Origin: JBICHN01 sp043101845
GTDB taxonomy: Bacteria; Planctomycetota; Phycisphaerae; Phycisphaerales; UBA5793
DNA: 64,000 bases
Assembly (NCBI GenBank): GCA_043101845.1
Contig: JBICHN010000011.1
Location: 124,001 to 188,000 of the forward strand
Reading direction: 5' to 3'
The position numbers and the translations under genes are program-made. A model generated the notes under the pieces. The model was not told the DNA's origin. It did no database searches and worked only from the letters and a program-made list of their open reading frames with translations. Shown piece by piece: positions 8,616 to 16,909 of this stretch (within the stretch, counting starts at the first letter, position 1; every line of letters begins with the position of its first letter).

Positions 8616-10268
8616 ATGCCCGTACTCCTCTTCTGGTACATCCTCCGCGATCTGCTCAAGCTCCTCGTCATCTCGACGGCGGTGCTCGTGACGATCATCT
8701 CGTTCGGCGCCGCGATCCGGCCGCTTGGCGACGGTGATCTGCGGCCGATGCAGATTCTCGAGTTCATCCTGCTCGCGATGCCGCCCATGCTGCAGTTCGC
8801 CCTGCCGTTCTCGGCGGCGTTCAGCGCGACGCTCGTGTACCACCGGATGTCTTCCGATAACGAGGTCGCCGCCTGCGCGTCGAGCGGGGTGCCCTATTCG
8901 CGGCTGCTCCTTCCCGCGGCGGCGCTCGGCGTCGTGCTCACGATCGGACTGTCGTTTCTCGCGAACTACATCAGCCCGCGTTTCTGGGAACTCATGGACC
9001 GGGCGATCCATGTCGACGCCGCCGAGGCGCTCGTCCGATCGGTCGAGCGCGGCGAGCCGATCCGTGCGGGCGATACGCTCATCCACGCGGAGGCGGCCCG
9101 CAAGATCGATCCGCCGGAGGGAAGCGACGCGTACGCGGCGCTGTACCTTCGCGGCCTGCTCGTCGTGAACCACGAGTCCGGCCTGCTCGAGTCGAGTGTC
9201 ACCGGTCGGCAGGCGGCCCTCACGCTTACGCGGCGGCGGCACTACACGATCATCAACGCGAACATCGAAGATGTGGTCGTTGCGAGCGCGCGGGGCGGAT
9301 TGCAGCCGCAGATGGGCGGGTTCCGCACGGGTGAGTACGCCATTCCCGACTCGTTCCACGATCAGCCGAAGTTCATGGATGTGAGCCGGCTCAAGTCGGT
9401 CGCGCGATCGCCCTGGCTCTACTGGAAAGTCGACGAGGAGATCTCGAAGTTGCGCCGGTGGCTCGTCGTGCGGCAGTTACACGAGGAAATCGACGCGCGG
9501 CTCCGAACCACGGGGCGTATCGAACTCGACTTCATGCGCGCCGACGCCGAAGGGCGCGGCGGGAGCCGGTATGTGCTCATCGCCGGCGGCCTCGGCCCGC
9601 CCGGGAATGAGATCTGGCCCGTTCTCTCGCCGACCGACGGAAGCGAGGCCCGCGTCATCGCGTACCGCCGCGGGCGCGCCGTCGCCGAATTGCGGTCGCG
9701 CGAGGTCATCATGGAGCCGATCGTGAGCGCACTGCCGACGGCGCCGCGCATCTCGATCGTGCTCAAGAACGCGACGGCTTCGGATCTCGAGGCGGCGCCG
9801 CCGCTCGTGAACACGCGGCCGATCGCGGAATTGACCGAGTTGCGGCCGGAGACCTCGGTCGTCGATCGGATCGAGTCGCTTTCGCTCGGTGATCTCGGTC
9901 AGGTCGCCATGGAGTACGAGGACGAAACGCCGAACCGATTGCTCCGGCGGATCGACTCGGAGATCGCGGAGCTGCACAGCGTCATCCTCGCGCGGCTGCA
10001 CGAGCGGGCGGCGCTCAGCGTGAGCTGCGTCGTGATGATGATGCTCGGCGCGACGCTTGGTATCTATTTGCGCGGCGCGCTGCCGCTTACGGTCTACTTC
10101 TATTCGTTCATCCCGGCGATCATCGGACTCGTGCTCATCAGCGCGGGGGCCGATGTCGTGCGCAATGTCGAAGGCGGGCGCCCCTGGGGGCTCGTCGTCA
10201 TGTGGTCGGGCAACTTTGTCATGGCCGCGTTCTCACTCTTCGTCCTTCGCAAGCAGATGAGGAACTGA
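8616..10268 (+). CDS. LptF/LptG-family permease with enlarged periplasmic domain
   Basis: YjgP/YjgQ family inner-membrane component of the LPS export ABC transporter. An N-terminal membrane helix (ILRDLLKLLVIST) and the conserved phrase ILLAMPPMLQFALPFSA are typical, as is the segment around SSDNEVAACASSGVPYSRLL that faces the cytoplasm. Three C-terminal helices close the protein. At 550 residues it is clearly longer than the usual 350-370; the extra sequence lies in the central periplasmic part (about residues 130-430). ATG 8616 starts directly at the first helix. The second family member follows 24 bases downstream, so the pair would form the permease heterodimer with LptB encoded elsewhere. 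Confidence 0.85.
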   Translation: MPVLLFWYILRDLLKLLVISTAVLVTIISFGAAIRPLGDGDLRPMQILEFILLAMPPMLQFALPFSAAFSATLVYHRMSSDNEVAACASSGVPYSRLLLPAAALGVVLTIGLSFLANYISPRFWELMDRAIHVDAAEALVRSVERGEPIRAGDTLIHAEAARKIDPPEGSDAYAALYLRGLLVVNHESGLLESSVTGRQAALTLTRRRHYTIINANIEDVVVASARGGLQPQMGGFRTGEYAIPDSFHDQPKFMDVSRLKSVARSPWLYWKVDEEISKLRRWLVVRQLHEEIDARLRTTGRIELDFMRADAEGRGGSRYVLIAGGLGPPGNEIWPVLSPTDGSEARVIAYRRGRAVAELRSREVIMEPIVSALPTAPRISIVLKNATASDLEAAPPLVNTRPIAELTELRPETSVVDRIESLSLGDLGQVAMEYEDETPNRLLRRIDSEIAELHSVILARLHERAALSVSCVVMMMLGATLGIYLRGALPLTVYFYSFIPAIIGLVLISAGADVVRNVEGGRPWGLVVMWSGNFVMAAFSLFVLRKQMRN

Positions 10269-10292
10269 TCGGCGGCCGACGCCGGACTCGCG

Positions 10293-11408
10293 ATGACCAT
10301 TCTCGATCGCTACATCCTCAAGCAGTTCCTGATCAACTTCGTGATCCTCATCGCGGCGTTGTTCCTCTTCTACTGCATGGTCGATCTCTTCCTCAACCTC
10401 GACCGCTTCTTCGAAGTCGCCGAACGGCTTACCGAGGGCGAGGGCGCCGCGCAGCGGATCTGGCGCGTCGTCACGCTCGTCTTCGATTACTACGGGCCGC
10501 AGTTCTTCCTGCTCTACACCTACCTCATGGGCTTCGGCATGATCGGGGCCATGGGGTTCACGCTCGTGCAGCTCCATCGCAACCGGGAAATGACGGCGGT
10601 GCTCGCGGCAGGGGTCAGCCTGCATCGCATCGTGATGCCGCTCATCGTCGCGGCGCTCGTGCTCAACGCGCTCCAGTTCGCGAACCGCGAACTCGTGCTG
10701 CCGCAGGTCGCCGCGAAGTTGCTGCGGTCACACGGCGAGATCGGCGCCGAAGAGGTTGGCGGGTTCCGAGTGAAGCTCGTCCCTGACTCGTTCGACCGAA
10801 TCTACTTCGCGTCGAACTACTTTCAGGACGAGCGGCGGATGGATGACCTCGTGGTATGGGAATACAGCCCCGATCTCTACCTCGAGCGCATCATCAGCGC
10901 CGATTCGGCGACCTGGACCGAGGGCGGCTGGGCGCTCACGAACGGCCTCGCGACGCGGCCGGCGCCCGAAGACGCGCGGGGACTCGAAGCGACCGGACGG
11001 CCGATCGACTTCATCGAAACCGATCTCGATCCGACGACGCTGCTCCTCCGCCGATACGGTGAGTATCGACAGATGCTCAACCTCAACCAGATCGGCGAAC
11101 TCATCGAGAAGCCGGGCATCTACGACATCAACGAGCTTCGTCGCATCAAGTTCCGGCGCTTCGCAGGCTTCCTGAACAACATGCTCACGCTGCTCATTAC
11201 GCTGCCGTTCTTCATGCTGCGTGAGCCGCGGCCACTTCTGCCGCAGGCGGTGAAGTGCTCGGTGCTCGGCATCGGGGCCCAGATCGGCGGCGCGCTCGGC
11301 GCGACGCTCGGCCTGCCCGGACTCCCCGCCGCGGCGGGGGTGTTCGCGTTCCCCCTGCTCGTCCTGCTGCCGCTCGCGGCGCTCATGCTGAGCAGCGTCG
11401 AGACTTGA
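10293..11408 (+). CDS. LptF/LptG-family LPS export permease
   Basis: A 371-residue YjgP/YjgQ protein of normal size. The N-terminal helix ILDRYILKQFLINFVILIAA is a family hallmark, and the cytoplasmic coupling segment LHRNREMTAVLAAGVSLHRI, the periplasmic beta-jellyroll part and three C-terminal helices follow in order. It presumably pairs with the preceding larger family member to extract lipopolysaccharide, or an equivalent outer-membrane lipid, from the inner membrane. The presence of both subunits supports a Gram-negative envelope. Which of the two is LptF and which LptG cannot be told from the sequence. Confidence 0.9.
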   Translation: MTILDRYILKQFLINFVILIAALFLFYCMVDLFLNLDRFFEVAERLTEGEGAAQRIWRVVTLVFDYYGPQFFLLYTYLMGFGMIGAMGFTLVQLHRNREMTAVLAAGVSLHRIVMPLIVAALVLNALQFANRELVLPQVAAKLLRSHGEIGAEEVGGFRVKLVPDSFDRIYFASNYFQDERRMDDLVVWEYSPDLYLERIISADSATWTEGGWALTNGLATRPAPEDARGLEATGRPIDFIETDLDPTTLLLRRYGEYRQMLNLNQIGELIEKPGIYDINELRRIKFRRFAGFLNNMLTLLITLPFFMLREPRPLLPQAVKCSVLGIGAQIGGALGATLGLPGLPAAAGVFAFPLLVLLPLAALMLSSVET

Positions 11409-11433
11409 TCGCGCCCGTCGTCGAGGTCGTTCA

Positions 11434-11467
11434 AAACGAAACGCGCCCGGCCTGATGACCGGGCGCG
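11434..11467 (-). terminator. Rho-independent terminator of the AraC gene
   Basis: A 9-bp perfect stem (CGCGCCCGG at 11442-11450 with CCGGGCGCG at 11459-11467) and an 8-base loop are followed, on the minus strand, by the T-rich run GTTTCGTTTTGA. It lies between the convergent LPS permease and AraC genes and is best oriented for the AraC gene, but may act in both directions. Confidence 0.7.
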
Positions 11468-11495
11468 CGTGGAATTGACCTTCGAACCGACTCGA

Positions 11496-12602
11496 TCAGA
11501 CGAATTCTTCGGCCCGGTACTGACTCGGGCTCACGCCGATGAATCGCCGGAAAGTCGAGGTGAAGTGGCCGTGGCTGGCGAAGCCGGTCTCGGCGGCGAT
11601 CTGGCTGATCGGCATCCGCTGAGCGCGGAGCATCCACTTCGCCATCTGAATCTGCTTCTGCAACACATACTGCTTCGGCGTCGTCCCCGCCTGCTTCGAG
11701 AAGAGGCGATGGAAGTGGAACGGACTGATGTGCACGGCGCTCGAGACCTCGTTCAGGCTCGGCGACTGGTTGTAATGATCATGGATGTAGGCGAGGGCCT
11801 CGGCGATCCGATCGTCCGGAACGAGACCGACCGGGGTAAGCTCGTCGTCCTCGAGCGGCCGCACCTCGACATACCAGTAGGCGCCGGTGTCGCTGTCGAC
11901 GGCGCGCTGGCGGCGGAAGCGAATCCACCAGGGCTCCTCGGCGAGTTCGAGCGCGACATCGTGCAGCTCATTGTCCTTGAGCTTCGGCCAGCGCTGCTCG
12001 ACCGTCTCGCGGAGATCGATCATCATCTCCGGAATGTTGACATTGCAGTCGCGGAGCAACTCCTGACCGTTCGGATCGGAATGAATGAGGCGATCGTCGT
12101 GACCGATGATGAGCCGGGCCATGTCGCGTTCGCGGGGGCGGTTGTAGTGACTCTTCCAGCGGCGGAGGAGCACATTCAGCGCGTCGAGCTCTTCCTGATC
12201 GAACGCGGCGCCCTTGCGCGCCACGATGACGAGCCACCAGCGGCGCTCGGCGAGCGATTCGGGAATCATCTGATACGCGAGGCAGGTCGAACCGGCGAGA
12301 CCCGCCTGCCCCCAGCTCGACTGATTCGCCGTGCCCGACGCGACGCCCTGCTTCATCGCCGCCTTGACGAGCGCATCCTTGCGGAATCCGCTCGTGATCC
12401 ATTTCTCGACCGCGTCGCCCTTCGAGAACCCGTGCGCCACGAGTAACTCGTCCGGCCGCGGCCGCTGCGCGCTCACGATGCCGACCAGAACGGCGTCGCA
12501 GTCGATGCGCTCCTGGACCGCTTTCAGCGTTTCCTTCGGGCTTTCCTGCCAGGGCGCGTACAGCGACACGCCCAGTCGTTCAACCCGTGACGATTCGGTC
12601 AT
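11496..12602 (-). CDS. AraC-family transcriptional regulator
   Basis: The last 100 residues hold two helix-turn-helix units of the AraC type: SLNEVSSAVHISPFHFHRLF with the linker KQAGTTPKQYV, and ISQIAAETGFASHGHFTSTF with the closing phrase GVSPSQYR. The N-terminal 260 residues are GAF/PAS-like sensor sequence without a clear ligand signature; a segment with the W-rich phrase EEPWWIRFRR lies near the middle. ATG 12602 is preferred because AAGGGGG lies 7 bases upstream; the frame stays open to 12707 but that part looks non-coding. The gene stands alone, so the regulon is unknown. Confidence 0.9.
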   Translation of the reverse strand: MTESSRVERLGVSLYAPWQESPKETLKAVQERIDCDAVLVGIVSAQRPRPDELLVAHGFSKGDAVEKWITSGFRKDALVKAAMKQGVASGTANQSSWGQAGLAGSTCLAYQMIPESLAERRWWLVIVARKGAAFDQEELDALNVLLRRWKSHYNRPRERDMARLIIGHDDRLIHSDPNGQELLRDCNVNIPEMMIDLRETVEQRWPKLKDNELHDVALELAEEPWWIRFRRQRAVDSDTGAYWYVEVRPLEDDELTPVGLVPDDRIAEALAYIHDHYNQSPSLNEVSSAVHISPFHFHRLFSKQAGTTPKQYVLQKQIQMAKWMLRAQRMPISQIAAETGFASHGHFTSTFRRFIGVSPSQYRAEEFV

Positions 12603-12737
12603 CGACGACCCCCTTCGCGTAGGTGTGGTTATGGAGGGAATGCCAAGGCCTGTCGCCGACGGGGCCGATCGGTCCTCCTCGATCGGCGGGGGCGTCAGGC
12701 GTCCCAATTAGAACGGATGACGAGAAGATGGTAGCAA
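12603..12737 (-). promoter_or_regulatory. Leader of the AraC gene with hairpin exposing an SD-like loop
   Basis: An 8-bp perfect inverted repeat (GCCGATCG 12664-12671 and CGATCGGC 12680-12687) lies in the presumed 5' leader. On the minus strand its 8-base loop reads AGGAGGAC, a Shine-Dalgarno-like sequence with no start codon close downstream. A possible promoter (TTGCTA at 12737-12732, 19-base spacer, TCTAAT at 12712-12707) lies just upstream. Both are inferences from pattern alone. Confidence 0.3.
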
Positions 12738-12818
12738 CTTCTTTGGGAACATGCGCGGATTCTCGGGACGCATGAACATATTTAGGAAACTCGCTGTATT
12801 CCGATTCTCTTCCCTGAA

Positions 12819-13334
12819 TCACGCCTGTCCCGCCTTCGTCGCGGGTCGCGACTCCTCGACGGTGCAGCGCATCTCCCCGTCGGTACAGTCGATATGGAGC
12901 ATGAAGAATCCGCCGCGATGTTTCAGAAACATGGGCCAGATGATCTCGCGATCGGATTTCGGGATGTCGAGGTCGAGCACCCGCTCCGGCTCGTGCCACT
13001 CGAGGCGGCCCTCGTCGGTCGCCCCGGCGTCGACCTCGACCGGCTGGGTGACTTCATAGAGGAAGAGGAGCCAGTGTCCGGAGCCCTCATACGACCGCTC
13101 GCTTACCACGCCGCAGAGATGAAGATCAGAGGCGGCGACCTCGATCCCGGCCTCTTCGCGAATCTCACGCTGGGCGCACTCGGTGGGGCTCTCCCCCTCG
13201 GCCTGCTCGAGCTTGCCCCCGATCGGCGAAAAGAGATCGCGGTTCGGCGGCTTGATCCGGTGGAGCAGCAGGATCCGGCCGCGCTCGTCGTAGAGGTAGC
13301 AGAGGACCGCGATTCGATAGGGGATTTCGGCCAT
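12819..13334 (-). CDS. Nudix hydrolase
   Basis: A 171-residue Nudix-fold pyrophosphohydrolase. The Nudix box reads GGKLEQAEGESPTECAQ then REIREEAGI, with the catalytic REIREE helix intact; compared with the standard spacing there are two extra residues (AE) in the loop between GG and the first glutamate. The N-terminus has the usual first strands (IAVLCYLYDERGRILLLHR). The substrate cannot be predicted; the size fits small housecleaning enzymes acting on NTP derivatives or nucleotide sugars. The gene is divergent from murC and is followed on the same strand by the AraC gene, 216 bases away. Confidence 0.9.
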   Translation of the reverse strand: MAEIPYRIAVLCYLYDERGRILLLHRIKPPNRDLFSPIGGKLEQAEGESPTECAQREIREEAGIEVAASDLHLCGVVSERSYEGSGHWLLFLYEVTQPVEVDAGATDEGRLEWHEPERVLDLDIPKSDREIIWPMFLKHRGGFFMLHIDCTDGEMRCTVEESRPATKAGQA

Positions 13335-13510
13335 GGGGAGACAGGGTAGGGGGTTCCCGGGGTCCGGTCCTATCGCGATGACCGTGCGAGCCCGATCGTT
13401 CGTTCCTGGCCGGGCGGAATCGTTGCCGCGCGGGCGGCGGTGTGGTCGATAGAAGAGCGAGGCACGACCGCCTGCGCCGCATCGGACGGCGCCGACCGAG
13501 GAGGGAACCC

Positions 13511-15037
13511 ATGGATTCGACCGCGACGAGCATTCGACCGACCGCGCCTGCCACGCCCGCCGCCGCGCTACCGTGGTGCGTGGAGACTGAGGCCGTCTAC
13601 TTCGTCGGCGTCGGCGGGTGCGGGATGAGTGGGCTCGCGCGAATGCTCGCCGCCCGGGGCGCGATCGTCGCCGGTTCCGATCGTGTCGCGAGCGATCTCA
13701 CCGAATCCCTCGTCGAGTCCGGAGTCGCCGTCGACTTCGACCAGGACTCGGGCCATCTCCCGGAGCGCTGCGATCGACTCGTCGTGAGCGCCGCCGTGCC
13801 GCCTGATCATCCGCAACTGCTCGAGGCCCAGCGCCGCGGGATTCCCATCATGTCCTACGCCGAGGCGCTCGGTCAACTCATGCTCGCGCGCACCGGAATC
13901 TCGATCGCCGGCACGCACGGCAAGAGCACGACGACCGCGATGCTCGCGCACATTCTCATCGAATGCGGCCTCGACCCCTCGTTCGTCGTCGGCGCGACCT
14001 GCGCGCAGATCGGTGGAGGTTCGCGAACCGGGGGCGAGACGATCCCCGGCCAGGATCGCCCGGGCCTGCTCCTCGCCGAGGCGTGCGAGTTCAACCGGTC
14101 GTTCCACCATCACCGGCCCACGATCGGCGCGATTCTCAATCTTGAAGAGGATCATCTCGACATCTACGGCTCGCTCGACGCGATCATCGAGGCGTTCCAT
14201 GGCTTTGCGCGGCTCATTCCGGCCGCGAAGGACGGCGGGTACCTGCTCATCAGCCATGACCGCGCCCACCGGGGCGTGGTCGCGACCGGCCTCGAGTGCG
14301 CCGTCGAGACGATCGGCCTCTCGACCCAGGCGGACTGGAACTTCGCGTTCGATCCGGAGTCCCGCCGGGTAACGCTCGGTCACGACGGCGGGCGTGTCGC
14401 CGAATGGACGACGCCGATGATCGGCGAGCACAACGCGTACAACTCCGCCGTCGCCGCGGTGCTCGCCCATCGGGTCGGCGCGCCATGGGAGCGGATCATC
14501 CCCGCGATCGAATCGTTTCGTGGTATCGATCGCCGCATGCAGCGACTCGGCTCGCGCCCGCTCCCCGGTGGCGGGGAGGTCCTCGTCTATGACGATTACG
14601 GTCACCATCCGACCGAGATCGACACGACGCTTCGTGCTCTGCGAGCGCACGAGAAGCCGGATCGCCTCGTGTGCGTCTTTCAGCCACATCAGCACAGCCG
14701 CACGCGATTTCTGCTCGAGCAATTCGCCGCGAGCTTTTCGGAGGCGGATGTCGTCATCGTCCCGCACATCTACTTCGTGCGTGACAGCGAGGCGGAGAAG
14801 CAGAAAGTGAGCGCCCGCGACCTCGTCGATCGCCTGCGGCAGAAGGGCGTGCAGGCGATGCACCTCTATCCGTTCGAGGCGATCGTCGAACATCTCGAAA
14901 TCGTCTGCCGCCCGGGCGACCTCGTCGTCGTCATGGGCGCGGGCCCGGTGTGGAAGGTCGCGCGCGGGTTCCTCGGCCAGCGGCGCCACGAGAGCAACGG
15001 CGCGTCGTCGAAGAATCTGTCGCGCCCGACCCGATAG
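13511..15037 (+). CDS. murC: UDP-N-acetylmuramate--L-alanine ligase (MurC)
   Basis: Cytoplasmic ATP-dependent enzyme that adds the first amino acid of the peptidoglycan stem peptide. The N-terminal Rossmann motif GVGGCGMSGLA, the ATP loop GTHGKSTTT (134-142), the EACEFNRSF segment that binds nucleotide and sugar, the NLEEDHLDIYG motif (where the carbamylated lysine of other Mur ligases is replaced as usual in MurC), DDYGHHPTEI and FQPHQHSRT are all present. At 508 residues it is slightly long, with an N-terminal extension of about 25. ATG 13511 follows GAGGGA. It stands outside any dcw cluster, which is common in planctomycetes. Confidence 0.95.
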   Translation: MDSTATSIRPTAPATPAAALPWCVETEAVYFVGVGGCGMSGLARMLAARGAIVAGSDRVASDLTESLVESGVAVDFDQDSGHLPERCDRLVVSAAVPPDHPQLLEAQRRGIPIMSYAEALGQLMLARTGISIAGTHGKSTTTAMLAHILIECGLDPSFVVGATCAQIGGGSRTGGETIPGQDRPGLLLAEACEFNRSFHHHRPTIGAILNLEEDHLDIYGSLDAIIEAFHGFARLIPAAKDGGYLLISHDRAHRGVVATGLECAVETIGLSTQADWNFAFDPESRRVTLGHDGGRVAEWTTPMIGEHNAYNSAVAAVLAHRVGAPWERIIPAIESFRGIDRRMQRLGSRPLPGGGEVLVYDDYGHHPTEIDTTLRALRAHEKPDRLVCVFQPHQHSRTRFLLEQFAASFSEADVVIVPHIYFVRDSEAEKQKVSARDLVDRLRQKGVQAMHLYPFEAIVEHLEIVCRPGDLVVVMGAGPVWKVARGFLGQRRHESNGASSKNLSRPTR

Positions 15038-15073
15038 GTCCACGCCGTCCCGCGGACGACGCCCTTCTCAGAA

Positions 15074-15262
15074 TCAGGCCGAACGCTTCCGGCCATATTC
15101 CGATTCGAGACCGATCGACGCGGACTTCCGACGAACCTCTCCCCGACGCGCCCGTCGGCGATCTATAAACGCGCTGAGAAGCCGGCGCCGCTCCTTGGTG
15201 GCCAGCTCGAGTGGCCGCGGGTATTCGCCGTCTCGCCAGAGCTTCAGGGGAGTTTGAGACAT
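15074..15262 (-). CDS. Possible 62-residue basic protein opposite the beta-helix gene
   Basis: A small minus-strand frame starts with ATG 15262, whose CAT complement shares two bases with the ATG of the plus-strand gene at 15261, and would encode a basic protein beginning MSQTPLKLWRDGEYPRPLEL. Its codons look moderately genome-like, but there is no good ribosome binding site and it fills the 5' region of the divergent gene. It resembles nothing I know, so this is a weak call. Confidence 0.2.
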   Translation of the reverse strand: MSQTPLKLWRDGEYPRPLELATKERRRLLSAFIDRRRARRGEVRRKSASIGLESEYGRKRSA

Positions 15263-16805
15263 GACTCGATCTTCTATGGTCAAGGTGAGTTTGATCGGCT
15301 CGATCGCCGCCGTCACCCTGTTCGCCTCGCCGTCTCTCGCGCAGCGGGTCTGGTTCGTGGATGACGACGCGCCGGGTGATCCGGGCCCCGGCGATCCGCT
15401 GGTGAGCGATCCGAACGAGGACGGCTCGATCGCCCATCCGTTCGACGCGATCGCCGAGGCCGTCGGACGGGCGGCGGACGGCGATGTCGTTCTCGTGCGC
15501 GACGGCGTCTATACGGGATCGGGAAACCACGACATCGACTTCGAAGGGCGACTCATTCTGGTGCGCAGCGAGAACGGGCCGGAGTCGTGCATCATCGACT
15601 GTCAGCGTCGGGGTCGCGCCTTCTTCCTCGATCAAGGGGAAACGGCGGACGCCGTCATCGAGGGCTTCACGATCACGAACGGGTTCGCGGAATCGAGCAA
15701 CGGTGGAGCGATTGATTGCACACTGGACAGCAGTCCCACGATCCGCGACTGCCGCTTCATCGACAACGAAGCCGCCGGTCTCGGCGGCGCGGTGGCGTTG
15801 CGCGGCGGCAGCCGGTCGATCGTTTCGAACTGCCACTTCGAAGGCAATGTCTGTTTTGGCGCCAGCGAAGGTTCTCAGGGCGGCGCGCTCTCGTGCTTCT
15901 TTCTCGCCCACGCGACCGTCGTGAACTGCACCTTCCTCAACAACTCGTCGCAGTGGGGCGGCGCCGTCGACGCCAGCCTCAGCGAGCCCGTGTTCGTCAA
16001 TTGCGTCTTCGTGGACAACTTCGCGACCCACGCCGGCGGCGCGATCTTCATGTCCGCCGCCCGCCCGACCTTCATCAACTGCACGGCCGCCTTCAACATC
16101 GCCCAGTCCGGCGGCGGCATGGCCCTCGTCGGCGCCGTCCTGCCGAGTTTCGCGTTCGCCGACAACTGCGTCTTCTGGGGCGACGCGCCCAACGAGATCT
16201 CCATCGGACTCGGCGAAGCGACCCTGACATACAGCCTCGTCATGGGGGGCTGGCCCGGCGAAGGAAACATCGACGCCGATCCGCTGCTCATCGACGCGTT
16301 CAATGGCGATGTCCGATTGTCGGAGGCCTCGCCGTGCATCGACGCCGGACACAACGGGGCGCTCCCCTTGTTCGCGACCGCCGATCGCTACGGCGCCCCG
16401 CGGTTCGTTGACGATCCGGACACGCCCGATACCGGTCTCGGTGCGAGCCCCGTCGTGGACATCGGCGCGAGCGAGTTCTACGGCGACGAGTTCGTTCTCT
16501 TCCGACCGGCGCCCGGACTCGTTGCGCGTTCGAACCGGATCGTCGCTGAGAATGCCCCGCCCGGGGCGACCGTGTATTTCGCATGGGGGTTGCGCGGCGG
16601 CTCGACTACCGTCCCGGGGTGCGCCGGCGTGACCATCGACATTGAGAGCGCCCGCCTCGCCGGTTCGGCCGTCGCCGACGCCGGCGGCGCCGCGGTTTTC
16701 GAACTCCTCGCGCCATTGACCGCGCGCGGGGCGTCCGTTCTGCTGCAGGCGGTCGAGCGGGAGAACTGCAGGACGACGAACCTTGTTTCGCTTCGATTTC
16801 CCTAG
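15261..16805 (+). CDS. Secreted right-handed beta-helix repeat protein
   Basis: A signal peptide ends at about residue 28 (FASPSLAQ). Residues 30-400 hold a parallel beta-helix of the polymorphic-outer-membrane-protein kind: repeated GGAI/GGAV turns such as SNGGAIDC, LGGAVALRG, GGALSC, WGGAVDA and AGGAIFM, each followed by an N-C pattern (NCHF, NCTF, NCVF, NCTA). The final 100 residues form a separate module with two conserved cysteines (PGCAGV and RENC) and LLQAVE, also found at the C-terminus of three other secreted proteins in this window. AGGGGAG lies 8 bases before ATG 15261. Surface attachment or polysaccharide binding is possible but unproven. Confidence 0.85.
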   Translation: MTRSSMVKVSLIGSIAAVTLFASPSLAQRVWFVDDDAPGDPGPGDPLVSDPNEDGSIAHPFDAIAEAVGRAADGDVVLVRDGVYTGSGNHDIDFEGRLILVRSENGPESCIIDCQRRGRAFFLDQGETADAVIEGFTITNGFAESSNGGAIDCTLDSSPTIRDCRFIDNEAAGLGGAVALRGGSRSIVSNCHFEGNVCFGASEGSQGGALSCFFLAHATVVNCTFLNNSSQWGGAVDASLSEPVFVNCVFVDNFATHAGGAIFMSAARPTFINCTAAFNIAQSGGGMALVGAVLPSFAFADNCVFWGDAPNEISIGLGEATLTYSLVMGGWPGEGNIDADPLLIDAFNGDVRLSEASPCIDAGHNGALPLFATADRYGAPRFVDDPDTPDTGLGASPVVDIGASEFYGDEFVLFRPAPGLVARSNRIVAENAPPGATVYFAWGLRGGSTTVPGCAGVTIDIESARLAGSAVADAGGAAVFELLAPLTARGASVLLQAVERENCRTTNLVSLRFP

Positions 16806-16909
16806 TCGTGTGCTCGGGCCGGTGAGCAACGACGAAGCGACAACGCCAACCCCCACACGAGTCGAGCGGTCACTGCTTCGGGATCACCCGGAGTCGACCC
16901 GGCGCTCAT

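Noticed and set aside
14931..16856. Minus-strand frame of 641 residues opposite the beta-helix gene
   Set aside because: Low-complexity Arg/Gly/Glu composition with no signal or domain; a shadow of the plus-strand secreted protein and of the end of murC.
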